Part shown: positions 44,932 through 57,601 of the stretch, in pieces
How the letters are laid out: each line of letters opens with the position of its first letter
Numbering within the stretch: position 1 is the first letter of the stretch
Notes under the pieces: generated by a model
Database searches by the model: none
What the model saw: only the letters and a program-made list of their open reading frames with translations
Told to the model about the DNA's origin: nothing
Assembly (NCBI RefSeq): GCF_002934265.1
Contig: NZ_PTIX01000022.1
Location: 46,486 to 110,485 of the forward strand
From: Actinokineospora auranticolor
GTDB taxonomy: Bacteria > Actinomycetota > Actinomycetes > Mycobacteriales > Pseudonocardiaceae
Length of the DNA stretch: 64,000 nt
Reading direction: 5' to 3'
Translations under genes and position numbers: made by a program

Positions 44932-45482
44932 CGCGGCGTGGGGAGGGCGACCTCGGCGAGGGCGGCGCGCAGTGCTCTGCCGTGCTCCCGGCGGATGGCC
45001 ACGGCGCGGTGCCGGGCGTACTCGGCGTCGGTCTCGGGGTGCACCGGGCGCACCGCGCGGGGGGCGCCGTCGTCGTCGACGGCGACGAAGACCAGGTGCG
45101 CCTCGGCCACCTGGACCGGCTCGCCGCCGCCGAAGCCGCGCCGGGCGCTGACGTGCACGCCGATGTCCATCGAGGTCCGGCCGGTGCCCTCGACCTGCGC
45201 GGACGCGGTGACGATGTCGCCCGCCCAGACCGGGGCGAAGAAGGTCATGTCCTGCACCGCGACGGTGACCGCGTGCCCGTCGCAGTGCCGGGCCGCGCTG
45301 GCCCAGGCGACGTCATCGACCAGTTCGAGGATCAGCGTGCCCTTGCCGGAGCCGAACATGTTCTCGTTGGACCGCCAGATGACGCGGGACAGCTCGCAGC
45401 GCGAGTAGCCCATCGTCCTCCCGGTCGCCAGGGGCTCCTCGGCTGCCAGCGGCGACCGCGTTGGGGTGTCGACAGGGGTCAT
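44928..45482 (-). CDS. Hotdog-fold acyl-CoA thioesterase
   Basis: A 184-residue single hotdog domain: RCELSRVIWRSNENMFGSGK near residue 28, GTLILELVDDVAWASAARH near 48 and VTVAVQDMTFFAPVWAGDIV near 72, as in acyl-CoA thioesterases of the YciA/ACOT type. It would hydrolyse acyl-CoA to free acid. ATG 45482. First gene of a two-gene unit with the SnoaL-like protein. Confidence 0.78.
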   Translation of the reverse strand: MTPVDTPTRSPLAAEEPLATGRTMGYSRCELSRVIWRSNENMFGSGKGTLILELVDDVAWASAARHCDGHAVTVAVQDMTFFAPVWAGDIVTASAQVEGTGRTSMDIGVHVSARRGFGGGEPVQVAEAHLVFVAVDDDGAPRAVRPVHPETDAEYARHRAVAIRREHGRALRAALAEVALPTPR

Positions 45483-45911
45483 CGGAAGTGTTTCTCCCAG
45501 GGATATCGGGTGACTGGCTGGGGCTTTGTGCGGAAAGCGCGGGGCCGTGGTCGACGGTGGTGAAACCGGCGACGCGACATCGCCGCCTGCCGTGCGACCA
45601 GTCTAAACGATCACTTGGGTGGTTTTTGCCAATTTGCGGGCATCCGCGGATATCTCCCTTTGTCGGGCGACAAGTCTCACTGAGCGTGACCGATCGCGGT
45701 GAGAAACGTCGGAATTCGCTCACTCGAAAAGGTGATGGAGGTACCGCACGATTGAGCACCTGCGGTATTTCGGCTCGTCACGTGTGGGTGAACCAGCGCG
45801 TCCGTGCGGGTGCGCGCGCCCGCCGCGCACGCGACCGGGAGCCACCGGGTGGTCACCTCCTAGACTGCGGGCACCCCGCCAGCCCAGCCCCCGAGTTGTG
45901 AGGTTTCCGCC
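45483..45911. promoter_or_regulatory. Divergent region upstream of glycyl-tRNA synthetase with inverted repeats
   Basis: 429 bp. It contains TACCGCA (45742-45748) and TGCGGTA (45761-45767), and upstream TGAGCG (45681-45686) with CGCTCA (45717-45722) enclosing ACCGATCGCGGT. A possible -10 TAGACT (45864-45869) sits about 45 bp before the synthetase GTG. The hairpins superficially recall a T-box leader, but the conserved antiterminator half TCCCT is missing and the putative -10 lies downstream of them. Confidence 0.4.
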
Positions 45912-48899
<2,988 letters not shown>

Positions 48900-48905
48900 C
48901 AGTCG

Positions 48906-48940
48906 GGTCGGTGGCGGGACTGGCGGTCCCGCCACCGACC
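48906..48940 (+). terminator. Hairpin terminator of the glycyl-tRNA synthetase gene
   Basis: A perfect 15-bp stem (GGTCGGTGGCGGGAC, 48906-48920, with 48926-48940) and 5-nt loop start six bases beyond the synthetase stop. No U tract follows. Confidence 0.8.
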
Positions 48941-48951
48941 CGGTGCGTCGC

Positions 48952-48977
48952 GCACGCCGGATCGCGATCCGGCGTGC
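48952..48977. repeat. 26-bp perfect palindrome
   Basis: GCACGCCGGATCG is followed immediately by its exact reverse complement, with no loop. It lies just beyond the synthetase terminator in a convergent intergenic region. It could be a second cruciform terminator or a protein-binding site. Confidence 0.7.
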
Positions 48978-49190
48978 TACCCCGGTGCGATCAGCACCGA
49001 ATGCCGTCCCCTGGTAGCCGGAAGCGGCTCGGGCCGCCTGCCCGACCGCCGGTTCTCCGGCGTGCTCGTTCTTGACCACGCCATTACCGGATTTCACGAG
49101 CCCTTTCCCGGCCTGCCATTCCGGATGGATCTTCGAGTGCCGTCCGGGCAGGCGTCGGAAGACTCGGGAACCACCGGCAGCGCGAGGAAA

Positions 49191-49223
49191 GCGCCCTTGG
49201 TGGGGTTGGTCCACCGAGGGCGC
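49191..49223 (-). terminator. Hairpin terminator of the GNAT gene
   Basis: GCGCCCTTGGTGG (49191-49203) pairs with CCACCGAGGGCGC (49211-49223), one mismatch, 7-nt loop, 12 bp past the leftward GNAT stop and followed on that strand by TTTCCT. Confidence 0.65.
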
Positions 49224-49234
49224 CGTTCAGCGGG

Positions 49235-50146
49235 CTAGCTCGGGTAGATCATGTCGATCCGGTGTTGGACGACCGGGTAGCCCGCCTTGGCGAACGCCGC
49301 CGCCATCGGCAGGTTGGTGACGTCCGTGGCGGCCGCGACCCGGTCCGCGCCCGCCGCCACCAGCAGGTGCGTGGCCTCGACCAGCAGGGCGTACGCGTAC
49401 CCCCGCCCCCGGTGCGCGGGCAGCACCCCGATGTACCCGATCACCGGGTCGTTCGGGTTGGCCGTCGGGATGGTCAGCCCGACCGTTTCCCCGCTCTCGT
49501 CCCGCGCCACGCGCCAGCCGGCGCGGGGGCCGCGCATCCACCGCAGGATGTCCAGGTCCTCCCTGGCCGCCGCGTCCAGGCCCGCTTCCGCGACGGTGCG
49601 GCGGGAGTGGGCGTCGAGGCTGCCCTGGTGGATCTCGCGGAAAAGGGCGAAGAAGACCTCGTCGTCCGGTTCCGGGTGGTAGGTCAGCCTGCCGGTGCGG
49701 GGTGGCAGGCCGCGGTCCGGGGTCCAGCGGTACCGGTAGCGCTCCACCAGCCGCGTCATGCCCGCCGCCTCGGTGGCCGACAGGCGGGCCTCGCCCGCGG
49801 CTCGGACCTCCGGGTCGGTGTCCCAGCCGACGGGCAGGAGCAGGGCGTACTCGGCGCGGAAGGGGGCGGCGCGCAGCAGCGCGACGGCCGCGTCGTGGTC
49901 GGTGAAGTCGAGCCAGTCGAGGGCGATGGGGTCCGCGTCGCCCGCGGTGGCCCACCAGGCGGCCTTGGCGACGACGGTGTCACCGCGCAGCGCCACGTAG
50001 GTCCATTCCGGACGGTACTCACCGCGCGCCAGCAGCGCGCGGTAGTCGGTGCACATCATCGGGCGGCCGACCAGAGGCGGAACGGAGAGGGACTCGAACA
50101 GATATTCCTCGCCCGCGGACAGCGGGCGGATGACCGGATCGGTCAC
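49235..50146 (-). CDS. GNAT-family N-acetyltransferase
   Basis: A 303-residue acetyltransferase. The acetyl-CoA binding segment is VLPAHRGRGYAYALLVEATH near residue 232 in the C-terminal half; the N-terminal half is a diverged second GNAT-like domain, a tandem arrangement seen in several antibiotic- or metabolite-modifying members. Substrate unknown. GTG 50146 follows AAAGGATCC. A 15-codon leader ORF precedes it. Confidence 0.78.
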   Translation of the reverse strand: MTDPVIRPLSAGEEYLFESLSVPPLVGRPMMCTDYRALLARGEYRPEWTYVALRGDTVVAKAAWWATAGDADPIALDWLDFTDHDAAVALLRAAPFRAEYALLLPVGWDTDPEVRAAGEARLSATEAAGMTRLVERYRYRWTPDRGLPPRTGRLTYHPEPDDEVFFALFREIHQGSLDAHSRRTVAEAGLDAAAREDLDILRWMRGPRAGWRVARDESGETVGLTIPTANPNDPVIGYIGVLPAHRGRGYAYALLVEATHLLVAAGADRVAAATDVTNLPMAAAFAKAGYPVVQHRIDMIYPS

Positions 50147-50209
50147 GGTGGGATCCTTTGCGAGAAGTGGGGTGCTCCCGCCCCATCTCGCCGCCCGGAT
50201 CCGACAGGA

Positions 50210-50257
50210 TCAGGCGAGCGCGCGGGGTCGGTGGGAGCGCGGGACCGGAGTAATCAC
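50210..50257 (-). CDS. Putative 15-residue leader peptide upstream of the GNAT gene
   Basis: On the minus strand, GTG at 50257 follows a strong GGGGAGGTGG site at ideal spacing and encodes MITPVPRSHRPRALA before a TGA at 50210-50212. It sits 63 bp before the GNAT start and is followed by a small GATCC/GGATC hairpin. Position, strong ribosome site and size fit a regulatory leader ORF; it lacks the Cys run of cysteine-responsive leaders. It is too short for protein homology to help. Confidence 0.45.
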   Translation of the reverse strand: MITPVPRSHRPRALA

Positions 50258-50324
50258 GGCTTCCACCTCCCCTCGTTCGCACGTGGATCGACGCGGATCA
50301 TCGCCGCCCGCGGATCACGCTTGT

Positions 50325-50354
50325 AGCGTAGCCGGGTTTGTCCGCCCGGGGCAA
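50325..50354 (-). promoter_or_regulatory. Putative promoter of the GNAT leader transcript
   Basis: On the minus strand TTGCCC (50354-50349) and TACGCT (50330-50325) are separated by 18 bp, a fair housekeeping-sigma match. It would give a leader of about 170 nt that includes the small ORF. Confidence 0.4.
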
Positions 50355-50980
50355 TCCAGTTCGCATATCGACCCCCCGGTACCCGGGGGCGGTGTGCCCG
50401 CCCGCCCGCCGCGCGCGGAGCGCGACCGGGGACCGCTTTCGCGCCTGGCGCGCCGCGATATCCCCGGTACGGTGATGGTTGTGTTGTGATGTTCGTCTTT
50501 CACCACGGTCGTCGAGGTGAAACGTTAACTTCACCCGTGGCGTGCGTGGGCGTGGCCGAATTGCGCGGCGACCACCGCGCCGCGCCCGGTTCGGCGGGTC
50601 CGCGCTGCTCCGGGGCTCGCGGCCGGTGCCCACCGCCGGTCGCGGGGGTCGCGGTGCCGGTGTTTCCGGTGTCCGCGGGCATTCGCCGCGGCTATGGCCG
50701 AGACCGCCGGGAGCGCGGTCGTGGGCGTATTGCCTACGAGGGGTCCGACATTGCCGAAGTTCACCGTATGGTGTCCGGTTGTCGTCCCCGCACTCCGGGT
50801 CGCCCGCCGGGCGCCGGGGCTCGGGCAATGGGGTCGGCGTGGGGTCCGCATTGGAAATCTCGGTGGCGACCGGCGGATATGGCGGGCGTGGCCCGCGCTT
50901 TCGGCCGTTCGGCCGCGCCTGCGAATCCGCTCGCGCCAGTGGCCTGCGACACGCGAGACATTCCCCTGGGGCCCGCCTAT
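50355..50980. other. Long region without a recognisable gene upstream of lsr2
   Basis: About 625 bp. All frames are open in places because of GC content, but none has a convincing start or family. A less GC-rich island near 50470-50545 contains ACGTTAACTTCACC. It may be an extended regulatory region for lsr2. Confidence 0.4.
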
Positions 50981-51009
50981 TTGTCTCGGGCATCGGTTGC
51001 GGGTACTGT
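50981..51009 (+). promoter_or_regulatory. Promoter of lsr2
   Basis: TTGTCT (50981-50986) and TACTGT (51004-51009) separated by 17 bp, the best housekeeping-type promoter in the window. It would start transcription near 51016, about 56 nt before the lsr2 ATG. Confidence 0.6.
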
Positions 51010-51071
51010 TCACGGCAAGTGGGGAAGAAGTTTTCAATTCCCGTGACACCCCGTGTGCAGTGAGGTGCCCT

Positions 51072-51476
51072 ATGGCTCAGAAGACCATCGTCCAGCTTTA
51101 CGACGACCTCGACGGGTCGGCGGGCGATGACATCCGCCCGGTTGAATTCAGCCTGGACGGGGCCAACTACGAGATCGACCTGAATGAGGCGAACGCGACG
51201 CGGCTGCGCGACCTGCTCGCCGAGTTCGTCGCCTCGGCCCGTCGCACCGGCGGGCGGGTGAAGCGGCACACCGCCCCGGCGGCCAAGCCCGCGGGCGACG
51301 CCCGCTCCAAGGAGCAGACCAAGGCCATTCGCGACTGGGCGCGGCAGAACGGCCACGACATCTCCGAGCGGGGTCGCATCCCGTCGGCCGTCGTGGAGGC
51401 GTTCGAAGAGGCGCACACCGTGAAGGCGAAGTCCAACGGTGGCGGCAAGGCCAAGAAGGCCGCTTTCTCCGGCTGA
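51072..51476 (+). CDS. lsr2: Lsr2 nucleoid-associated protein
   Basis: A 134-residue H-NS-like DNA-bridging protein of actinobacteria. The N-terminal dimerisation domain begins MAQKTIVQLYDDLDGS and contains VEFSLDGANYEIDL; the C-terminal DNA-binding domain has IRDWARQNGHDISERGRIP with the AT-hook-like RGR, and the protein ends in a basic tail. It silences AT-rich, often acquired DNA. ATG 51072; a longer open frame upstream is not supported. Confidence 0.93.
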   Translation: MAQKTIVQLYDDLDGSAGDDIRPVEFSLDGANYEIDLNEANATRLRDLLAEFVASARRTGGRVKRHTAPAAKPAGDARSKEQTKAIRDWARQNGHDISERGRIPSAVVEAFEEAHTVKAKSNGGGKAKKAAFSG

Positions 51477-51571
51477 GCGGGACAGACCGCGGCGGGCGCG
51501 CCCGCCGCGGTCCCCCGTCCGGGGTGGACGCCGGGTGCTCGGGAGACGGCACCCGGTCGTCGACGACCAGT

Positions 51572-51602
51572 GGTTCGCCGGACCGGGCGGGTCCGGCGAA
51601 CC
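51572..51602. terminator. Bidirectional hairpin between lsr2 and the amyloid-motif gene
   Basis: GGTTCGCCGGACC (51572-51584) pairs perfectly with GGTCCGGCGAACC (51590-51602) over a 5-nt loop, between two convergent genes. Confidence 0.7.
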
Positions 51603-51612
51603 GCAGGCGGCG

Positions 51613-51960
51613 TCAGAAGCTCACGCCGCCCTCGATGTCGCGGGCCTGCAGCACCTTCCCGCTGACGTTGCCGGTGATCTGGTTGACCACGCCGCCGTGC
51701 GCGGCCTGCTGCCCCGAGGACTCGACGCCCCACAGCGAGCGCAGCTCCTGGGCGAAGTGCGGGTCCTCCTGCGCGGCTCGTTCCAGCTCCCCGGCCAGGG
51801 CCACCACCTGCGGTGAGTCCGGGGCCGCCCCCTCCGCCGCGGTCAGCGCGGCCGCCGCCTCCCCGCGCTTGGCGAACCTGGCCTTGACCAGGTCGTAGAG
51901 CGAGGTCACCGATTTGGCCGCCAGTGCCGCGGCGATCGAGACCAGTACGGGCTCCGGCAT
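51613..51960 (-). CDS. Small protein with a C-terminal RHIM/PP-like amyloid motif
   Basis: A 115-residue protein. The N-terminus (about 4-30, VLVSIAAALAAKSVTSLYDL) is an amphipathic/hydrophobic helix followed by helical, charged segments. The last 25 residues read VVNQITGNVSGKVLQARDIE then GGVSF, matching the pattern G-x-V-x-G-x-V-x-Q-A-x-x-I-x-G-x-V of prokaryotic amyloid signalling motifs related to RHIM and the fungal PP motif. Proteins of this layout (membrane-active 'Bell' domain plus amyloid motif) are described as effectors of NLR-like receptors. AAAGGGGAG precedes ATG 51960. No receptor with a matching motif is seen here. Confidence 0.65.
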   Translation of the reverse strand: MPEPVLVSIAAALAAKSVTSLYDLVKARFAKRGEAAAALTAAEGAAPDSPQVVALAGELERAAQEDPHFAQELRSLWGVESSGQQAAHGGVVNQITGNVSGKVLQARDIEGGVSF

Positions 51961-52290
51961 GGGCCGCTCCCCTTTCCTCGGGCGTCCTGCGACGCCCTTT
52001 GTGACTCCACGTGGATCTCCGCCCACGGTACGGCGTATTCCGGCCTGGTGGGCACCACATTCACCGACCGCTCGACCGCGCCCGCCATTCGGGCGATACC
52101 GGCGTGCGCGGTGGAAATCGGCCTGAGGTCGCCTCGACTTCCCCGCGCGACTCGCCTCGGCGCACACGCCCGGTTCTTCGGCCAGGTCACGAGCTGGAAG
52201 GCGTATTTCCGGGCATTCGTCGGCCCGGTGCAACCGGCTCGCCCACGCCGGTGTTCGCCCTCGGAGAACCGGAAACGGAACGGAGTGGGC
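51961..52290. other. Divergent intergenic region
   Basis: 330 bp between the amyloid-motif gene and the oxygenase gene. It should hold both promoters, but I see no clear -35/-10 pair. Frames open across it look like extensions of the flanking genes without ribosome sites. Confidence 0.35.
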
Positions 52291-52977
52291 ATGGGTGAGC
52301 TGGACTGGGCGGCGATCACGGCCGAGGTGGATGAAGCCGGGTTCGCGGTGACGCCGCCGCTGCTATCACCGGCGGAGTGCCGGGAGATCATCGAGTTGTT
52401 CGACCGGGAGGGTGTCTTCCGGTCGACCGTGGTCATGGCCAGGCACGCTTTCGGTGACGGCACCTACCGCTACTTCGCCGACCCGCTCGTCCCGCTCGTG
52501 GCGAAACTGCGGCGCGACCTCTACCCGCCCCTGGCCCGGCTGGCGAACCTCTGGGCGCGCAGGCTGGACGAGCGCGCCTACCCCGAGGACCTGGAAACCC
52601 TGCTCGCCGAGTGCGCCGACCACGGCCAGCACCGGCCGACGCCGCTGCTGCTGCGCTACGGCCCCGGCGGCTACAACTGCCTGCACCAGGACGTCTACGG
52701 CGACCTCACCTTCCCGCTCCAGGTCGCGATCATGCTCAGCACCCCGGACGAGGACTTCACCGGCGGTGAGAGCGTATTCGTGGAGAACCGGCCCCGGCAG
52801 CAGTCCCGGGCCATGGTCGCCCGCCCGGGCACCGGCCAGGGCGTCGTCTTCCCCGTCCGGCACCGCCCCGTCCCCGGCGCCCGCGGGTACCGCCGGGTCG
52901 CCGTGCGGCACGGCGTCAGCGCCGTCCACACCGGACGCCGCGCTGTGCTGGGCGTCATCTTCCACAACGCCCGCTAA
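52291..52977 (+). CDS. 2OG-Fe(II) oxygenase, COG3826/PF09859 type
   Basis: A 228-residue dioxygenase. It has LLLRYGPGGYNCLHQDVYGD near residue 128, supplying the His and Asp iron ligands, the distal His in RHGVSAVHTGRR and the 2-oxoglutarate-binding Arg near residue 217. The family is linked to oxidative demethylation of damaged DNA in database descriptions; direct proof is limited. ATG 52291 follows GGAACGGAG. An upstream ATG frame extension is unsupported. Confidence 0.82.
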   Translation: MGELDWAAITAEVDEAGFAVTPPLLSPAECREIIELFDREGVFRSTVVMARHAFGDGTYRYFADPLVPLVAKLRRDLYPPLARLANLWARRLDERAYPEDLETLLAECADHGQHRPTPLLLRYGPGGYNCLHQDVYGDLTFPLQVAIMLSTPDEDFTGGESVFVENRPRQQSRAMVARPGTGQGVVFPVRHRPVPGARGYRRVAVRHGVSAVHTGRRAVLGVIFHNAR

Positions 52978-53176
52978 CTACCGCCCGCTCTCGCCCGATT
53001 GCGTTTTACGATCGTCAGGCCGCGGCCCGGAGGGTGTTTCCGCTGATCAACGGCGGTGGACAAGTCCAAAGGGACACTTGGGTGACGCCCGCGTTCATCG
53101 TCCGTACACGGATGGCTGCTGCACTTCCGGCCGTCGGGGGCTCGATGGCCCATCTTCGCTCCGGGAGTGCACAGTC

Positions 53177-54313
<1,137 letters not shown>

Positions 54314-54401
54314 CCCGCCGGGTCACCCTGCAGCTCGCACCGCCGCTCGACCTGTCGAGTTCGCCGCACCACCCCACCTGATCCGCCTCCAGGAGCACCC
54401 C

Positions 54402-55775
54402 GTGAGAAAGCTGTCCTTGGCGCGCGCCGGTGTCGCGCTGCTGTGCGCGACCGCGCTGTCGGCCTGCGGGCTCGGCGGCGAGACCGCCGCGCCGTCCTCC
54501 GCCCCCGCCACCGTGATCCCCGAGCTGGCCGCGGGCCAGCAGGTCTCGATCGTGTTCGAGAGCTACAACTTCGGCCAGGCCGGGGCGTGGACCGACACGT
54601 TCACCGAGCTGATCGGCAAGTTCACCGCCGCGCACCCCAACATCAAGGTCACCCCGCAGAAGCCGCAGGGCAACAGCGCGAACCCGGCCACCGACACCGT
54701 CTCCAGCCTGCAGAGCCAGCTGGCCACCGGCAACCCGCCGGACGTCGCGCAGCTCGGCTTCAGCGAGCTGGACTTCTCGGTCAACCAGCTCAAGGCCGCG
54801 CCGCTGGACGACCTGGTCGGCCGCGACGCCGTGCAGAAGAACTTCGACGGCGCCAAGTACCCGTACGCCAAGACCGCCCGCGCCCTCGGCGACTGGAACG
54901 GCAAGACCTACGGCGTGCCGTTCGTGTTCTCCACCCCGGTGCTCTACTACAACGCCGACCTGTTCACCCAGGCCGGTCTCGACCCGGCCAAGCCGCCGAC
55001 GACGTGGGCCGAGGTCGAGCAGGCCGCGCTGGCGCTCAAGAGCAAGACCGGCAAGGAGGGCGTCTACGTCGACTGCCTCACCAAGTCCTCGAAGGACTGG
55101 TGCTTCCAGTCGATCGTGCGCTCCAACGGCGGCCGCGTGGTCTCCGAGGACCGCAAGACCCTCAGCTTCGCCGAGGCCCCGTCGGTCGAGGCGGTCACCG
55201 CGATGCAGGCCATGGTGAAGTCCGGCGCCATGCCCAACCGCACCCAGCAGCAGGGCACCGAGGGCTTCGCCCGCGGCGACATCGGCATGATCGTCGAGTC
55301 CAGCGCGCTGCAGGGCACCTTCGGCAAGGGCCTCAAGACCGGCCTGCGCTCGGCCGTGCTCCCGGCGTTCACCGGCAAGCCGGTCGTGCCGACCAACTCC
55401 GGCGCCTCGCTGTTCGTCTTCGCCAAGGACCCGGCCAAGCAGCGCGCGGGCTGGGAGCTGATCAAGTTCCTGACCAGCGAGGAGGCGTACACCACGATCT
55501 CCACCAAGATCGGCTACCTGCCGCTGCGCACCGAGCTGGTCAACGACCCGGCCGCGCTCAAGCCGTGGGCCGACAAGAACCCGCTGATCAAGCCGAACCT
55601 GGAGCAGCTGGCGAAGATGGAGCCGTGGGTGTCCTTCCCCGGTGACGACTACGTGCAGGTCCGCGACGGCATGATGTCCGCGGTGGAGAGCGTCGTGTTC
55701 CAGGGCGCCGACCCGAGCACGCTCAAGGGCAAGCAGGACGAGCTGGCCAAGCTGGTGCCGGGCGGCGGCCGGTGA
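54402..55775 (+). CDS. Extracellular solute-binding lipoprotein, UgpB-like
   Basis: A 457-residue binding protein of ABC importers. The signal peptide ends in the lipobox LSAC. The mature protein has VTPQKPQG, QSQLATGNPPDVAQLGFSEL near residue 110 and YGVPFVFSTPVLYYNADLF near 175, as in glycerol-3-phosphate/sugar (family 1) binding proteins. Start GTG 54402, preceded by AGGAGC. Its stop overlaps the start of the phosphodiesterase gene, so the two are coupled. Confidence 0.85.
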   Translation: MRKLSLARAGVALLCATALSACGLGGETAAPSSAPATVIPELAAGQQVSIVFESYNFGQAGAWTDTFTELIGKFTAAHPNIKVTPQKPQGNSANPATDTVSSLQSQLATGNPPDVAQLGFSELDFSVNQLKAAPLDDLVGRDAVQKNFDGAKYPYAKTARALGDWNGKTYGVPFVFSTPVLYYNADLFTQAGLDPAKPPTTWAEVEQAALALKSKTGKEGVYVDCLTKSSKDWCFQSIVRSNGGRVVSEDRKTLSFAEAPSVEAVTAMQAMVKSGAMPNRTQQQGTEGFARGDIGMIVESSALQGTFGKGLKTGLRSAVLPAFTGKPVVPTNSGASLFVFAKDPAKQRAGWELIKFLTSEEAYTTISTKIGYLPLRTELVNDPAALKPWADKNPLIKPNLEQLAKMEPWVSFPGDDYVQVRDGMMSAVESVVFQGADPSTLKGKQDELAKLVPGGGR

Positions 55776-56638
55776 CCGACCCAGCCGCGGGGATCCGTCC
55801 CGAGCTCACCCTGGTCCAGCTCACCGACACGCACATCATGCCCGCCGGGGCGCTGATGCACGACACCGTCGACACCTCGGCCAACCTGGCCGCGGCGCTG
55901 GCGATGATCGAGGCGTCGGGGATGCGCGTGGACGCCTTCCTGCTCACCGGAGACCTCACCGACAACGGCTCACCGGAGTCCTACCGGCGCCTCGGTGACC
56001 TCATCGACCCGGCCGCCGAGCGGCTGGGCGCGCGGGTCATCTGCGCGGTGGGCAACCACGACGAGCGGACCGCGTTCCGCACGGAACTCCTCGGCGTCCC
56101 CGAGTCATCGGCGGAGTACGACGCGGTGTTCGACGTGGACGGTCTGCGCGTGGTGGTGCTGGACAGCTCGGAACCGGGCAAGCACGACGGGCACCTGTCC
56201 GCCGCCCAGCTCGACTGGCTGGGCAAGGTGCTCACCGAGCCCGCCCCGCGGGGCACGGTCGTGGTGGCCCACCACCCGCCGCTGCCGTCGCCGGTGCCGA
56301 CCGTGCACCTGCTGCGCCTGCGCGACGCCGACCGGTTCGCCGAGGTGATCGCGGGCACCGACACCCGGCTCGTGGTCACCGGGCACGCCCACCTCGCGGG
56401 GGCGGGCTCGGTGGCCGGGGTGCCGGTGTGGATCGGGCCCGCGCTCGCCTACGGCGTGGTCCCGGTGCCGCCCGCCGGGCGGCTGCGCGGCAACGCGCAC
56501 GCCGCGTTCACCCGGATCGATGTCTTCGGTGACCAGATCGTGGCGACCGCGGTCCCGGTCACGCCCGCCGCCGCCGTCTACGACGTGGACGAGACCGAGC
56601 GGCTGGCCATGTTCCAGCGCGTCATCGGGATCTGGTGA
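55772..56638 (+). CDS. Metallophosphoesterase, GpdQ/CpdA-like phosphodiesterase
   Basis: A 288-residue calcineurin-like phosphoesterase. All metal motifs are present: LTDTHI near residue 18, GDLTDNG near 60, GNHDER near 92, VVAHHPP near 165 and TGHAHL near 207. GpdQ-type enzymes hydrolyse glycerophosphodiesters; CpdA types cleave 3',5'-cAMP. Position between the binding protein and the permeases favours a substrate-processing role such as hydrolysis of imported glycerophosphodiesters. The start (GTG 55772) overlaps the lipoprotein stop. Confidence 0.85.
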   Translation: MTDPAAGIRPELTLVQLTDTHIMPAGALMHDTVDTSANLAAALAMIEASGMRVDAFLLTGDLTDNGSPESYRRLGDLIDPAAERLGARVICAVGNHDERTAFRTELLGVPESSAEYDAVFDVDGLRVVVLDSSEPGKHDGHLSAAQLDWLGKVLTEPAPRGTVVVAHHPPLPSPVPTVHLLRLRDADRFAEVIAGTDTRLVVTGHAHLAGAGSVAGVPVWIGPALAYGVVPVPPAGRLRGNAHAAFTRIDVFGDQIVATAVPVTPAAAVYDVDETERLAMFQRVIGIW

Positions 56639-57597
56639 TGACGACCGCCGGTGCTTTCGTCGAGGTCGAGCTGGTCCGGCCGCGGGTTGTCGCGGCCGGG
56701 CCCGCCGCCCGACCGGTGTGGTGGCGGCGCCTGCTCCGGGCGCTGCCGCCGTACCTGTACCTGACCCCCGCACTGGTGCTGCTGGTCGTCTGGACCTACC
56801 GGCCGCTGGCGCAGACCTTCCAGCTGTCGTTCCACTCCTGGAACCTGCTGCCCACCTCGCCGATCACCGAGGTGGGGTTCGACAACTACACCCGGCTGCT
56901 CGACACCCCGGACCTGGGCGCCGCGCTGTGGCGGACGCTGGTGGTCATCCTCGGCATGCTGCCGTTCACCCTGGTCATCCCGGTGCTGGTCGGCCTGCTC
57001 TCGCGCCGGGTGCGCGGCCGGGCAGGCGCGGTGTACCGGGCCATGGTGTTCGCGCCGATGCTGGTGGCGCCGGTCGCGGGCGCGGCGGTGTGGCAGTGGC
57101 TGCTCGACCCGACCGCCGGTGTGGTGGACAAGGTCGTCGGGTCGCCGATCAACTGGCTGCACGAGGCCGGTCCGGCGCAGATCGCGATCATCGTGATCAC
57201 CGGCTGGCACATCGTCGGGTTCGCGGTGCTGGTGGTCTCGGCGGGCCTGACCGGGATCAACCCGGACTACGCCGCCGCGGCCGGGGTGGACGGGGCGTCG
57301 CGGGCGCAGGTCACGCGGTGGATCACGCTGCCGCTGCTGTCGCCGACGATGGCGTTCCTGGTGCTGATGACGGTGCTGCTGTCGGCGCAGTGGACCTTCC
57401 CGCTGATCGACACCCTGACCCAGGGCGGCCCGTCCGGCTCGACGACCAACATCTACTACCTGTTGTGGGACTACGGCTTCCACAGCTACGACGCGGGCCT
57501 GGGCGCCGCGGCCGGTGTCCTGTTCTTCGTCGGCTTCGTGGTGCTCGCCTCCGGGCTGGTCCTGCTGTCCGACCGACTCAGCCACCACGACGACTAG
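56638..57597 (+). CDS. ABC transporter permease, UgpA-like
   Basis: A 319-residue CUT1 permease with six membrane helices and the EAA-type loop AAGVDGASRAQVTRWITLPL near residue 220 that contacts the ATPase. The N-terminal cytoplasmic tail of about 35 residues precedes the first helix (YLTPALVLLVVWTY). ATG 56638 overlaps the preceding stop; GTG 56635 is in frame. Partner of the next permease. Confidence 0.87.
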   Translation: MTTAGAFVEVELVRPRVVAAGPAARPVWWRRLLRALPPYLYLTPALVLLVVWTYRPLAQTFQLSFHSWNLLPTSPITEVGFDNYTRLLDTPDLGAALWRTLVVILGMLPFTLVIPVLVGLLSRRVRGRAGAVYRAMVFAPMLVAPVAGAAVWQWLLDPTAGVVDKVVGSPINWLHEAGPAQIAIIVITGWHIVGFAVLVVSAGLTGINPDYAAAAGVDGASRAQVTRWITLPLLSPTMAFLVLMTVLLSAQWTFPLIDTLTQGGPSGSTTNIYYLLWDYGFHSYDAGLGAAAGVLFFVGFVVLASGLVLLSDRLSHHDD

Positions 57598-57601
57598 AGG
57601 T

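Noticed and set aside
45681..45800. T-box riboswitch upstream of the glycyl-tRNA synthetase
   Set aside because: GGTACCGC and nearby hairpins recall a T-box, but the UGGA bulge is not in the right place relative to ACCGC, the complementary CCCU half is missing, and a likely -10 lies downstream.
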